Origin: Verrucomicrobiota bacterium
GTDB taxonomy: Bacteria > Verrucomicrobiota > Verrucomicrobiia > Palsa-1439
Assembly (NCBI GenBank): GCA_003152315.1
Contig: PLZV01000060.1
Span: 1 to 64,000, forward strand
Direction of reading: 5' to 3'
DNA: 64,000 nucleotides
The translations under genes and the position numbers were made by a program. Of this stretch, positions 43,804-52,369 are shown one piece after another. The stretch's first letter is position 1, and the number at the start of each line of letters is the position of its first letter. Below the pieces are notes generated by a model that saw nothing but the letters and a program-made list of their open reading frames with translations, searched no databases and was not told the DNA's origin.

Positions 43804-45651
43804 TCAGGCGCTCACGAGCGCGGGTTCAGCAGATTGTTTCAATTTTTCGTTCATACCATTCAAGATCTCGCGCACTTTGAAGGGGAGGCCGTCGGTCTTG
43901 TTAATACCGCGAATCTTATCCGTACAGTACCGCGCCCGCAAAAGCGCGGCCAATTGGCCGTAGCCGTAAAGGCCTTCGTCGTTGATCTCCGCCACGAAGA
44001 CATGGTTAAAACCTTCAAAGATCTCGCCGATGCCGGGCTGAAGCGGTTGGATGTAGCGGATGTTCAACGAACTGACGCTTTCACCCGCCGCGCGCGCCTT
44101 GTCCACGGCTTCACGGATTGGGCCGTGCGACGAACCCCAGCCGACGAGCAACACGTTGCCCTCCGCCGGGCCGTAGGTCTCCGCCTTGGGCAGGCGTCCG
44201 GCAAGCACCTGAAGCTTGCGCCGGCGCTTGGCCACCATCATCACGTGATTGGCGGGACGGCTGGCGGGATGCCCGGCCTCGTCGTGCTCCAGACCGGTCA
44301 CCACGGGATATTTCCCATCGACCATCGGCGTGCCGGGGGGCGCGTGGTGCGCGATGCCATCGGCCGCATTCTCGTAAGGCTTGTAGTTTGGCCCGCGCGC
44401 CGAGAAATCCGGGCTGATGTCCTGGGTCAACTTTGCGAGATCCGGCATCTCCCAGGCCTCAAAACGCGTGGCCAATGCCTGATCGGAGAGGATGATTACC
44501 GGAGAGCTGTACTCACGCGCCAATTTCGCCGCCTCCAGCGTGATATAGAAGCAATCCTCAACGGACGAAGGCGCGAGCACGATACGCGGTGAATCACCGT
44601 GACCGCCGAAACAGGCAATATTGAGATCGCTCTGCTCGACGCTGGTGGGCAAACCCGTGCTCGGGCCGCCACGCTGGACATCGATGATCACTATGGGCAT
44701 TTCGGCCATCACCGCCCACCCGAGCGCTTCGGTCTTCAACGAAAGACCGGGACCGGAAGTTCCGGTGAGCGAAAGGTAACCGGAGTACGAGGCGCCGCAG
44801 GCCATGGCGATGGCCGCAAGTTCGTCCTCGGCCTGCATAAAAATGCCGCCGTACTTCGGCAGTTCCGCGCGAAGGATTTCCATGATGCTCGACCACGGCG
44901 TAATCGGATAGCCGGCGCCAAAGCGAATGCCCGCGGCCAGTGCGCCGTAAGCGATGGCCTGGTTGCCATCCATGACGACTTGCTTGCGCGTGACCCGGGT
45001 GCTGGGGACCACGAACTCAAAGGTGTCCGTGACTTTGCCGATGTCATAGCCATAGCCCGCGTTGAAGGCGCCGATGACATTGCGAATGACGTCTTCACCT
45101 TTGCCCTTGTAATAGGCTTGCAACATCGTCTCGAGTTTGGGCACGTCGAGATCAAACATGCGCGCGATCAAACCGAGCACGAACATGTTCTTGCCCTTGT
45201 CTTTCGCCGTCCCGCCGATGGCTTCAACCGTTTGTCCCGTGATGGGCACGCCGATCGCGCGGTAGCGTTTCTGGTTTGGATCGGGCTGCACGTTGTCGCT
45301 GTCGTAGATGAGGATCCCGCCGTCCCGTAGCGTGCTAATGTGATCGTTGTAGGAATGCTGGTAGAAGGTGACGAGGATGTCCACGTCGTCACCGGCGCTC
45401 AACACTTCACCCGTGCCGAGACGCACCTGATAAATACTGGGTCCACCCGAAATCGTGGCGGGAATCGTCATGTAGGTCATGACGTCCTTGTCCGTACGCC
45501 CGGCCAACCGGGCCAGGAAACCGCCGATGGCCTGAATACCGTCCTGTGAATTGCCGGCGAACCGAATTACTGCGTCCTGGATTCTTCGCGCACCTGGCGG
45601 TCGTTGGCCCCCCGGCGCGGTGGAGGAATCTGCCACTTTTTCATCAATCAT
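43804..45651 (-). CDS. korA: 2-oxoacid:ferredoxin oxidoreductase subunit alpha (gamma-alpha fusion)
   Basis: The 615-aa subunit fuses the gamma domain (VIRFAGNSQDGIQAIGGFLA..., ~28-200) to the alpha domain (MDGNQAIAYGALAAGIRFGA, GYPITPWSSIMEIL, LTGTSGPGLSLKTEALG). VQRGGPSTGLPT is the alpha-domain motif. It is the large partner of KorB. A strong promoter lies at 45718-45745, and AAGGA precedes ATG 45651. Confidence 0.93.
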   Translation of the reverse strand: MIDEKVADSSTAPGGQRPPGARRIQDAVIRFAGNSQDGIQAIGGFLARLAGRTDKDVMTYMTIPATISGGPSIYQVRLGTGEVLSAGDDVDILVTFYQHSYNDHISTLRDGGILIYDSDNVQPDPNQKRYRAIGVPITGQTVEAIGGTAKDKGKNMFVLGLIARMFDLDVPKLETMLQAYYKGKGEDVIRNVIGAFNAGYGYDIGKVTDTFEFVVPSTRVTRKQVVMDGNQAIAYGALAAGIRFGAGYPITPWSSIMEILRAELPKYGGIFMQAEDELAAIAMACGASYSGYLSLTGTSGPGLSLKTEALGWAVMAEMPIVIIDVQRGGPSTGLPTSVEQSDLNIACFGGHGDSPRIVLAPSSVEDCFYITLEAAKLAREYSSPVIILSDQALATRFEAWEMPDLAKLTQDISPDFSARGPNYKPYENAADGIAHHAPPGTPMVDGKYPVVTGLEHDEAGHPASRPANHVMMVAKRRRKLQVLAGRLPKAETYGPAEGNVLLVGWGSSHGPIREAVDKARAAGESVSSLNIRYIQPLQPGIGEIFEGFNHVFVAEINDEGLYGYGQLAALLRARYCTDKIRGINKTDGLPFKVREILNGMNEKLKQSAEPALVSA

Positions 45652-45717
45652 CTTTGTATCCTTGAAAGACTGCCCTGCTGCGAACGTTTCACCCGAGACT
45701 GGGCAACTACACAGGCA

Positions 45718-45745
45718 ATATTAACAAAGGACTCCCCGCTGTCAA
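45718..45745 (-). promoter_or_regulatory. sigma70-type promoter for korAB
   Basis: On the minus strand TTGACA (45740-45745), 16-bp spacer, TAATAT (45718-45723). Predicted start near 45711, about 60 nt before korA. Confidence 0.65.
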
Positions 45746-45776
45746 CCACGAGACCGTTTGGATGTGGGAAAAGCAA

Positions 45777-45805
45777 TTGACCGGGCGGGAGGGTTGAGAT
45801 ATTTT
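45777..45805 (+). promoter_or_regulatory. sigma70-type promoter for the TPR gene
   Basis: TTGACC (45777-45782), 17-bp spacer, TATTTT (45800-45805). It is back to back with the korAB promoter, with 31 bp between the two -35 boxes. Confidence 0.6.
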
Positions 45806-45831
45806 GCGGGTGGTAACCCACGAGATTTGCC

Positions 45832-47235
45832 ATGACTGAGAAGAATAGTAGCAATATCAACCGACTCGCCAACGACTTCTACCAGAAGGCGCTAGCGGCA
45901 GCGGAACGCAAGAATCTCGACTATGCCATCGAGATGTTCATCCAGACCCTTAATATCGAGCCAAACTTCACCAAGGCACGCGAGTATTTGCGGGCCATCC
46001 AGATGAAGAAAACGGAGTCGGCGGGCGGACTGAAGCGGATGTTCACTGGCGCCAAGCTCACCCCACTGCTAACCAAGGCCAAGATGGCGGTCCAGAAGAA
46101 TCCCAGTGAGGCCATGACGCTCGCCGAGCAGGCCCTGACAGAAGATCCCAAGAACTCGCAAGCCTTGTGGGTTCTCGCGGAAGCTGCTGAAGTCGCCAAG
46201 CTTTCCGAGACCGTCGTCCAGACGCTGGAGACGTACACGCGACTGAATGCCCGCGACACGAAGGCGCTGCATTGGCTCGCGCGCTCCTACAAGGAGACGG
46301 GCCAGCATGAGCAGGCACGTGAAACCTATGAACGCTTGCTCCAGATCAATCCCAACGATTTTGAGGCGCAGAAAGGCTCCAAGGATTCGACTGCGGACGG
46401 CGCCATGGCCGGTGGCGGATGGGAAGAGAGCAGCACATCCTTCCGTGACAAGCTCAAGGACAAGGACGAGTCCATCGCGCTGGAGCAGCAGTCGCGGATG
46501 GTCCGTGCTGAGGACATGGTGGAAAACCTCATTAAGGAGAAACTCGAGGCGCTCGCCAAGGAACCCGAGAGTTCTGTCATCCAGCGCGAACTGGGCAAAC
46601 TTTACGCGCAGCGGGACAATTACGACGAAGCTCTGCGCTATCTGGAAGCGTTGTACGCAAAAGAGGGCGGTTCTGATCCCTCGCTGGAGCGCGAAATTGG
46701 CGACACCAAGATCAAGCGCCTTGAATTCAAGATCACCGGACGGAAGAAAGAGCTCGAGAAGAAACCCGGCGACCCGACGTTGACCAGCGAGATCGCTGCC
46801 TTGGAGACCGAACTCGACCAACTCAAGCTCAGCGAAGCCGAACGCCTTGTCGAACGCTACCCCAACGACCTTATGTACCGTTACGAACTGGGCTCGTTGT
46901 ATATGAAGACGGGGAATATCGACGGCGCTGTCGAACAATTGCAAAAGTCCCGTGGCCAGCCGCAGCGGCGTGTCGCCTCCCTCAATCAGCTCGGCCAGTG
47001 CTACCAGCAGATGGGCCTTCACGATATGGCCATCGACACATTCAATGAGGCCATTGCGGAACTCCCGGTCATGGACGGCCTGAAGAAGGAGCTGCTCTAC
47101 AATCTCGGCAATGCCTACGAACTCATGGGCGATCAAGAAAAGTCCACCGCCGCGTACAAGGAGATCGCCAAGGTCGATTTCAGTTACCGCGACGTGCGCG
47201 AAAAAATCATGCGCAGGCCTCCGCCGAAGCAGTAG
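45832..47235 (+). CDS. tetratricopeptide-repeat protein
   Basis: The 467-aa protein consists of TPR motifs (FYQKALAAAERKNLDYAIEM, AREYLRAIQ, LGSLYMKTGNIDGAVEQLQK, LGQCYQQMGLHDMAIDTFNE) with a charged coiled-coil stretch in the middle (residues ~200-340). No signal peptide, so probably a cytoplasmic scaffold. Function unknown. It is divergent from korA and has its own promoter. Confidence 0.85.
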   Translation: MTEKNSSNINRLANDFYQKALAAAERKNLDYAIEMFIQTLNIEPNFTKAREYLRAIQMKKTESAGGLKRMFTGAKLTPLLTKAKMAVQKNPSEAMTLAEQALTEDPKNSQALWVLAEAAEVAKLSETVVQTLETYTRLNARDTKALHWLARSYKETGQHEQARETYERLLQINPNDFEAQKGSKDSTADGAMAGGGWEESSTSFRDKLKDKDESIALEQQSRMVRAEDMVENLIKEKLEALAKEPESSVIQRELGKLYAQRDNYDEALRYLEALYAKEGGSDPSLEREIGDTKIKRLEFKITGRKKELEKKPGDPTLTSEIAALETELDQLKLSEAERLVERYPNDLMYRYELGSLYMKTGNIDGAVEQLQKSRGQPQRRVASLNQLGQCYQQMGLHDMAIDTFNEAIAELPVMDGLKKELLYNLGNAYELMGDQEKSTAAYKEIAKVDFSYRDVREKIMRRPPPKQ

Positions 47236-47243
47236 CAACTCGA

Positions 47244-47268
47244 CGGCCTTCCGTCAGACGAAGGGCCG
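47244..47268. terminator. candidate bidirectional terminator hairpin
   Basis: CGGCCTTC (47244-47251) can pair with GAAGGGCCG (47260-47268) with one bulge and an 8-nt loop, between the convergent TPR and HAD genes. No long T-run follows on either side, so it may act only weakly or with Rho. Confidence 0.4.
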
Positions 47269-47272
47269 GCGA

Positions 47273-47935
47273 TCAGGCCGCGTCGAGCCTGGCCCAAAGG
47301 TTCCGCAGATCGTGCAGCCCTACACCCTCACCTTCGGTGCGATTCAGGAGGATGGCGGTCATCCCAACCGCTTCCGCGCCACGCACATCCGCCTCGGCAC
47401 TATCCCCCACATGTACGGCTTGGTTCGCTACAATACCCGCAGCGTGGAGTGCCGCCTGAAAAATCCTGGCATCGGGCTTCTCGGTGCCGACTTCACAGGA
47501 AATGGTCATGGAATCGAAATAACGGGTCAGCCCAATCTCGTTGAGCAACGGACGCAAGCGCTCGTCCCAATTGGAAACAATGCCAACATGCAGGCCGCGC
47601 ACGCGCGCTACGCGTAGCGTATCTTCCACGTCCGGAAAAGCCTGCCACGCCCCAGCGTGGGCAAAGATTTCGTAGAGTTCTTCAAAGCACGCCTGGTTCT
47701 CTTGACCCAATGTGCGGAAAACGACTTCGCGCCACCAGTCCTTGCGAGAAACCGTCAATCCCGGTCGTTTCAGTGCGGCCCATGATTCGCGGAACGCCCG
47801 CTCCAGCCCTTCCGTCGTGGCCGTCATTCCATGGCGATTGGCCACCGAGGCGTAGATGGTCCCAACCGATGGCCACGGGCGTAGCAGCGTGCCGCCCACG
47901 TCGAAGAATAGGGCACGCACGGGCGGACGGCTCAC
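47273..47935 (-). CDS. HAD-superfamily hydrolase
   Basis: The 220-aa protein begins with motif I FFDVGGTLLRPWPS, and has IVSNWDERLRPLL (motif II), and VGDSAEADVRGAEAVGMTAI (motif IV) with KPDARIF (motif III Lys). The Gly where the second Asp of DxDGT usually stands (DVGGT) is common in one HAD subgroup. GTG 47935 overlaps the folC stop by 4 bp (GTGA), which fixes the start. Phosphatase or dehalogenase activity; substrate unknown. Confidence 0.85.
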   Translation of the reverse strand: MSRPPVRALFFDVGGTLLRPWPSVGTIYASVANRHGMTATTEGLERAFRESWAALKRPGLTVSRKDWWREVVFRTLGQENQACFEELYEIFAHAGAWQAFPDVEDTLRVARVRGLHVGIVSNWDERLRPLLNEIGLTRYFDSMTISCEVGTEKPDARIFQAALHAAGIVANQAVHVGDSAEADVRGAEAVGMTAILLNRTEGEGVGLHDLRNLWARLDAA

Positions 47936-49260
47936 TGCAATACCAATTCCTTCGGTGTTCTTGCCCTGGTTGGGTGCGCGAACCCGAGGCGATCCAGCGC
48001 TTCGCCAACGAGGAATAGCGAACCGGTGATGACGATGGCTTCGGCATTCTCGCTTCGGGCCTGCGCATACGCTTCCGCCAGGTTCCTCGCGATGGTGATC
48101 CGCAGCCGGGGATTTGTGGCCATGCACCAACGTGCCAACTGGTCGGGATCGCATGTGCGTTCGCTGTTGACGGGCACGCAAAGGATGCGCTCGGCCAGGG
48201 GTGCGAGGATTTGGCACATCTGGTCGTAGTTCTTGTCCCGCAAGACACCGAGGATCAGCGTCAGTTTCTGACCGGTACAACGCTCCCGCAGCGTGGCGGC
48301 CAACCGTTCGGCCGCGGCGGCGTTATGCGCCCCATCGAGAACAACGGTTGGATGGTGATTCACGATTTGAAACCGTCCGGGCCAGGTCGTCTGCGACAGC
48401 CCTTCGGAGACTTGCAGCGGCGTGACGGGCAACCCGGATGCTTCGAGGGCGGCGATGGCTGTGGCACAGTTGATCGTCTGGTGGGCTCCAAGCAACGGGA
48501 TCGTGACCGGGCCGTAATCCTGGCGCGTGCCCGTCAGTTCGACACGCTGGCCTTGCTCGTCCTCGCTGAGCCGCGTGGCGTGAACCTCCTGGCCGACAAT
48601 GGTGAGCGGGCAGCCCTGGGCAGTTGTCGTCGCCCGGATGACGCGGAGAACTTCTTCGGCCACGGAAGCGGTGACGACCGGAATACCCGGCTTGATGATC
48701 CCGCATTTCTCTATCGCGATCTGCGGGAGCGTCTCGCCGAGATACTGGGTATGGTCGAAGGCGATGTTGGTGATGACGGATGCGAGGGGTGTGACCACGT
48801 TTGTCGCGTCGAGGCGACCGCCCAGGCCCGTTTCCCAGACAACCACGTCAGTTTTCTGTTCGTAGAAGTATCGGAGGGCCACGGCGGTGACCGCTTCGAA
48901 GAACGTGGGCGCGCGAAACTCGGGATGCGCGGCGACCCTTTCGAGAAGCGGCTTGAGCTGCTCCACCAGCCGCATCATATCTGATTCGGCAATGGGTTGG
49001 CCGTTGATCTGAAACCGCTCGCAGAACGACACGAGGTGTGGCGAGGTGTATAGCCCGGTTTTGTAGCCGGCCCGGGACAAGACCGCGTGGAGCATCGCGG
49101 CGACACTCCCCTTCCCGTTCGTCCCGGCAATGTGAATGAAACGTAGCGATTTCTGCGGGTCCCCCATCAACCGCAGTAAATACTGCGTTGTCCCCAAGCC
49201 AAGCTTCTGGCCGAAAAGACGAATGCCGTAGAGATAATCAATGGTTTCCGCGTAGGTCAT
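47932..49260 (-). CDS. folC: bifunctional folylpolyglutamate/dihydrofolate synthase
   Basis: The 442-aa ligase adds glutamate to folates. HIAGTNGKGSVAAMLHAVL near residue 45 is the ATP-binding P-loop, TSPHLVSFCERFQING follows, and VVWETGLGGRLDATNVV is the Omega-loop region. ATG 49260 (AAGAAGT before it) gives the standard N-terminus MTYAETIDYLY. It is coupled to the HAD gene downstream and 55 bp after accD, matching the common accD-folC arrangement. Confidence 0.93.
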   Translation of the reverse strand: MTYAETIDYLYGIRLFGQKLGLGTTQYLLRLMGDPQKSLRFIHIAGTNGKGSVAAMLHAVLSRAGYKTGLYTSPHLVSFCERFQINGQPIAESDMMRLVEQLKPLLERVAAHPEFRAPTFFEAVTAVALRYFYEQKTDVVVWETGLGGRLDATNVVTPLASVITNIAFDHTQYLGETLPQIAIEKCGIIKPGIPVVTASVAEEVLRVIRATTTAQGCPLTIVGQEVHATRLSEDEQGQRVELTGTRQDYGPVTIPLLGAHQTINCATAIAALEASGLPVTPLQVSEGLSQTTWPGRFQIVNHHPTVVLDGAHNAAAAERLAATLRERCTGQKLTLILGVLRDKNYDQMCQILAPLAERILCVPVNSERTCDPDQLARWCMATNPRLRITIARNLAEAYAQARSENAEAIVITGSLFLVGEALDRLGFAHPTRARTPKELVLQ

Positions 49261-49315
49261 TAGTACTTCTTCGGCTCGGCGGGAGACTCGCCCTCCCCGC
49301 GATCCTGATACAACG

Positions 49316-50194
49316 CTAATCTGCCGCTTTGAACTTGCGCCCGCCGCGCCCCGAGAAATAATTGAGCAACTGCGCAATCGTTTGCTTGAGTTGCTTCCGA
49401 TGCACGATGAAATCGACCAGGCCGCGGTCGCGGAGAAACTCGCTGGTCTGGAAGCCTTCGGGCAGCTCTTGTTGCGTGGTTTCCTTGATCACGCGCGGAC
49501 CCGCAAAACCGATGAGCGCCTTCGGCTCGGCTACGATCACGTCACCCAGCGACGCGTAGCTGGCCATCACGCCAGCCGTGGTTGGGTGCGTGAGGATCGA
49601 GATGTAGGGCAGTCCGGCCTTGGCGTGCAACGCGAGCGCGCCGCTTGTCTTGGCGAGTTGCATGAGGCTGAGAATGCCCTCGTACATCCGCGCGCCGCCG
49701 GATGCGGAGACAATGATCGCCGGAATCTTCAGCTCGGTGGCCTTCTCAATCGCCCGCGTAATTTTTTCCCCGACAACCGAGCCCATACTGGCGCCGAGGA
49801 AGCTGAAGTCCATTACTGCCAGCGACGTATCGTGACCGTCGAGCTTGCAGAGGCCGATCATCACGGCGTCGTTCATGCCCGTCTGGCGCTGGTACGTGCG
49901 CAACCGCTCCGTATAGGCGGCCACTCCCGTGAATTTCAGCATATCCACACTTGCCATGTCGGCATCGAACTCGCGGAAGGTGCCCTCATCGGCCAGCATC
50001 GCGATACGTTCCGGGGCGGTCATCGTGAAGTGGTAATCGCACTTACTGCAGACTTTCGCGTTGGCCGCGAGTTCCTTGCTGAAGATGATCTCGCCGCACG
50101 TCTTGCACTTCACCCACAATCCGCTGGGGATCTCATGTTTCTTCGTCTTGGTCTCAGAAATCTTTGGCTTTTCTTTTTCTTCGAATACCGCCAT
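49316..50194 (-). CDS. accD: acetyl-CoA carboxylase carboxyltransferase subunit beta
   Basis: The 292-aa subunit transfers carboxyl from biotin to acetyl-CoA in fatty-acid synthesis with AccA. The N-terminal four-Cys zinc ribbon is VKCKTCGEIIFSKEL then KVCSKCDYHF, and the carboxyltransferase core has SGGARMYEGILSLMQ and GFAGPRVIKET. AGGAGG lies upstream of ATG 50194 inside a stretch next to a decayed comF fragment. Confidence 0.95.
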   Translation of the reverse strand: MAVFEEKEKPKISETKTKKHEIPSGLWVKCKTCGEIIFSKELAANAKVCSKCDYHFTMTAPERIAMLADEGTFREFDADMASVDMLKFTGVAAYTERLRTYQRQTGMNDAVMIGLCKLDGHDTSLAVMDFSFLGASMGSVVGEKITRAIEKATELKIPAIIVSASGGARMYEGILSLMQLAKTSGALALHAKAGLPYISILTHPTTAGVMASYASLGDVIVAEPKALIGFAGPRVIKETTQQELPEGFQTSEFLRDRGLVDFIVHRKQLKQTIAQLLNYFSGRGGRKFKAAD

Positions 50195-50220
50195 GACGAA
50201 CCTCCTCGCAGCAACAGCCA

Positions 50221-50294
50221 GGGCTCACGACATCTTTTGCCCCCGCGAACGTGAAAACTTTAGCACAACTGTCCAGTCTTGCACCAGTCGGAAA
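50221..50294 (-). pseudogene. decayed duplicate of the comF 3' end
   Basis: These 74 nt align with 50405-50477 near the 3' end of comF at about 70% identity with one 1-nt indel, including an identical CAACTGTCCAG block. In one frame it still reads TGARLDSCAK...AGAKDVV against TGATLDSCAKALRSAGAREVV of the intact gene. No start or full frame; nothing else of comF is recognisable in 50295-50381. Confidence 0.65.
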
Positions 50295-50381
50295 ACTGCC
50301 GAGCTGCGGTCAGCTAAATCGACTGATCAGCGGATGATGCTGGCTGCGTATATCATGTAAATGACCATTTTCCTCATCTAA

Positions 50382-51146
50382 CTACACTCCTCGCGCGACG
50401 GCGAGGGCCACGACTTCCCTTGCCCCTGCCGACCGTAACGCCTTGGCGCAACTGTCCAGCGTTGCGCCCGTGGTAAATACGTCATCCAGCAGCACGAGGC
50501 GTTTGCCGGCGAAGGCGGTTTCATCGCGCACGGCGAACGCGCCGCGCATATTCCTCGCTCGTGCCTCAGCGCTGAGCTTCGTTTGTGTCGAGGTGTCCTT
50601 CACCCGGCGCAGACGTCGCTTCACGACCGGGACGCTCAACACGTTGCCCAGCGCATCCGCAAGGTATTCGGCCTGGTTGAATTCGCGCTGACGTTGTTTG
50701 CGCGGGTGCAACGGCACGGGGACGATGGCGTCCACTTCCCGCCAGTCGATCCAGCGGCGGGCCGCGACCTGCAACCAATCCACCAGATGCGGGCCAAAGT
50801 ACATCTCACGTTGATACTTGAACCTTAAGATGCAGTCGCGCACGACACCTTCGGCACGGCACGCGGCGACGGCGCGCGAAAAATAAAAGCGCAAGTCCTG
50901 GCAATAACCACAAACGAAGGTGTCACCCGTGACGGTGCCGGTGAATGGCGAGGCACATTGCCGGCAAAACGGGGGCTCAATGAGTTTCGCAGAAGCCAGG
51001 CAATCGGGACAGACGATGCCCGGCTCGATGTCCGAGAGCGGACAACTGCAGAAGGGACAGTTCCGCGGCCAGACTATATCGCAGGCGCGACGCCACCAGA
51101 GCTGGACAGCTCCGGAGCGCGTAGAGGTTTGAGCTTGTTCCGGCAT
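50382..51146 (-). CDS. comF: ComF-family phosphoribosyltransferase-like protein
   Basis: The 254-aa product has the N-terminal zinc-type Cys pairs (CPFCSCPL, CPDCLAS, CRQCASPF, CGYCQDL), LRFKYQREMYFGPHL, VPVPLHPRKQRQREFNQAEY and the PRPP loop LLDDVFTTGATLDSCAKAL. Homologues are needed for DNA uptake in competent bacteria. ATG 51146 lies inside the 3' end of the CPBP protease gene (73-bp overlap), so translation is probably coupled. Confidence 0.88.
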   Translation of the reverse strand: MPEQAQTSTRSGAVQLWWRRACDIVWPRNCPFCSCPLSDIEPGIVCPDCLASAKLIEPPFCRQCASPFTGTVTGDTFVCGYCQDLRFYFSRAVAACRAEGVVRDCILRFKYQREMYFGPHLVDWLQVAARRWIDWREVDAIVPVPLHPRKQRQREFNQAEYLADALGNVLSVPVVKRRLRRVKDTSTQTKLSAEARARNMRGAFAVRDETAFAGKRLVLLDDVFTTGATLDSCAKALRSAGAREVVALAVARGV

Positions 51147-51988
51147 AGCCACGCAACCAACGCGAGCAGCACTGCGAGCACGGGCCACGCGGCCTTGTCT
51201 TCAATAATCTGGTAGGCGCCCAGCCAGCGGGCGAGCTCATTGGCCAGGACCCACCCCGCGTGCAATCCGATCGAGAGATATAATGCCCTCGTCCGCGCAT
51301 AAGCCAATCCCAAAATGCAGCCGGCCAAAAAAAGCGTCACGAACCCCACGAGGATATCCCGTTCGCCAATCGACCGCGTAACACTGCCGCTGAGACACGC
51401 CAATCCACTGCTCCAGGCGACCTGGTCCGCAGGGATGTTCACCCGAGTCGGCTTCACGAAATGCAACGCGGAATAGATCACGCTCGCCACAATCACGGCA
51501 GCAACGACATTCATCCCCCGTTGTAACGCGCCCTGCAGCGCCCCCCGGAAGAATGTTTCCTCGATCAGCGCGACGACGATCCCCGTGACCAAGAAGCGCA
51601 GGACGGCGCCTGTCATCTGTGCTGTCGACTTGTCGAAATTGACGGAACGACTTCCCATCCCGACCTCGATGATGATCAACAGTGCGAACGACCCCAGGCC
51701 GAGCGCAAAGCCGACGAGAACATGCCGCCACCCGCCATCTGCTTTCACAAAACCCAGATCGCTCCAAGAGCGAAACCCAACGCTGTGCAGGAGCGGCCAC
51801 AACCCGGCAAACGCAACGATCAGGATGGCGCGGTCGAAGATGCGATGGAATGGCTGCCGGGCAAGGGAGCCGACGGCGGGAACGTGCGCAACGAGCGTCT
51901 GCAACGTCCAAAACAGCCACGGCGCCAGCAGCGCGCCCAGCAAGACGACGGCGACGGCATACAGGCCAATGGCCTTGGACGTTCTCAA
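51074..51988 (-). CDS. CPBP-family intramembrane metalloprotease
   Basis: The 304-aa membrane protein has about eight hydrophobic segments and the glutamate motif LIEETFFRGALQGAL with the downstream His in VIYSALHFVKP, the catalytic elements of the CAAX/CPBP (Abi) protease family. Such proteins process membrane-bound peptides or act in bacteriocin immunity; nothing nearby identifies the substrate. Directly follows the small unknown gene (ATG adjoining its stop). Confidence 0.85.
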   Translation of the reverse strand: MRTSKAIGLYAVAVVLLGALLAPWLFWTLQTLVAHVPAVGSLARQPFHRIFDRAILIVAFAGLWPLLHSVGFRSWSDLGFVKADGGWRHVLVGFALGLGSFALLIIIEVGMGSRSVNFDKSTAQMTGAVLRFLVTGIVVALIEETFFRGALQGALQRGMNVVAAVIVASVIYSALHFVKPTRVNIPADQVAWSSGLACLSGSVTRSIGERDILVGFVTLFLAGCILGLAYARTRALYLSIGLHAGWVLANELARWLGAYQIIEDKAAWPVLAVLLALVAWLCRNKLKPLRAPELSSSGGVAPAI

Positions 51989-52327
51989 TTACGATTCGGT
52001 CGGGCGGTGGAGTTCCTGTGGCGTGAACGGCTTGCGCCGCTGGATTTCGTTGTCCTGTTTCTCCGAGGGAGAGCCGGGACCGATGATTTCGCTATAGCGA
52101 ATCGACGTGTGCGGAATCCAGTAGACCTTCGTGTCCGGCTCGACAGGCCGTTCCTGTGGCAAACGAGACTCCAAGTCGGGTTGCTCTTGAAAACGGCGAC
52201 CGCTGACGCGTAACCCGGTTTCGTCCACATCGGTGACAATCCCGCGGATGACTTCGCGCGGCGTCTGGATGTGAAACCGGCGCAACACGATCTTGATCCG
52301 CTGGTTAAGTAGTCCGGTAGTGTCCAT
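51989..52327 (-). CDS. small soluble protein of unknown function
   Basis: The 112-aa product (ATG 52327) begins MDTTGLLNQRIKIVLRRFHI and contains a short beta-rich segment (VIRGIVTDVDETGLRVSGRR; KVYWIPHTSIRYSEIIG) that resembles an Sm/LSm-like or PRC-type small barrel. No signal. It is 42 bp downstream of gspD on the same strand and abuts the CPBP gene. Not a family I recognise. Confidence 0.6.
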   Translation of the reverse strand: MDTTGLLNQRIKIVLRRFHIQTPREVIRGIVTDVDETGLRVSGRRFQEQPDLESRLPQERPVEPDTKVYWIPHTSIRYSEIIGPGSPSEKQDNEIQRRKPFTPQELHRPTES

Positions 52328-52369
52328 GGGCTCCTCCGCCGTTAGCGCGCAACTCAATCCCTCTCGTGA

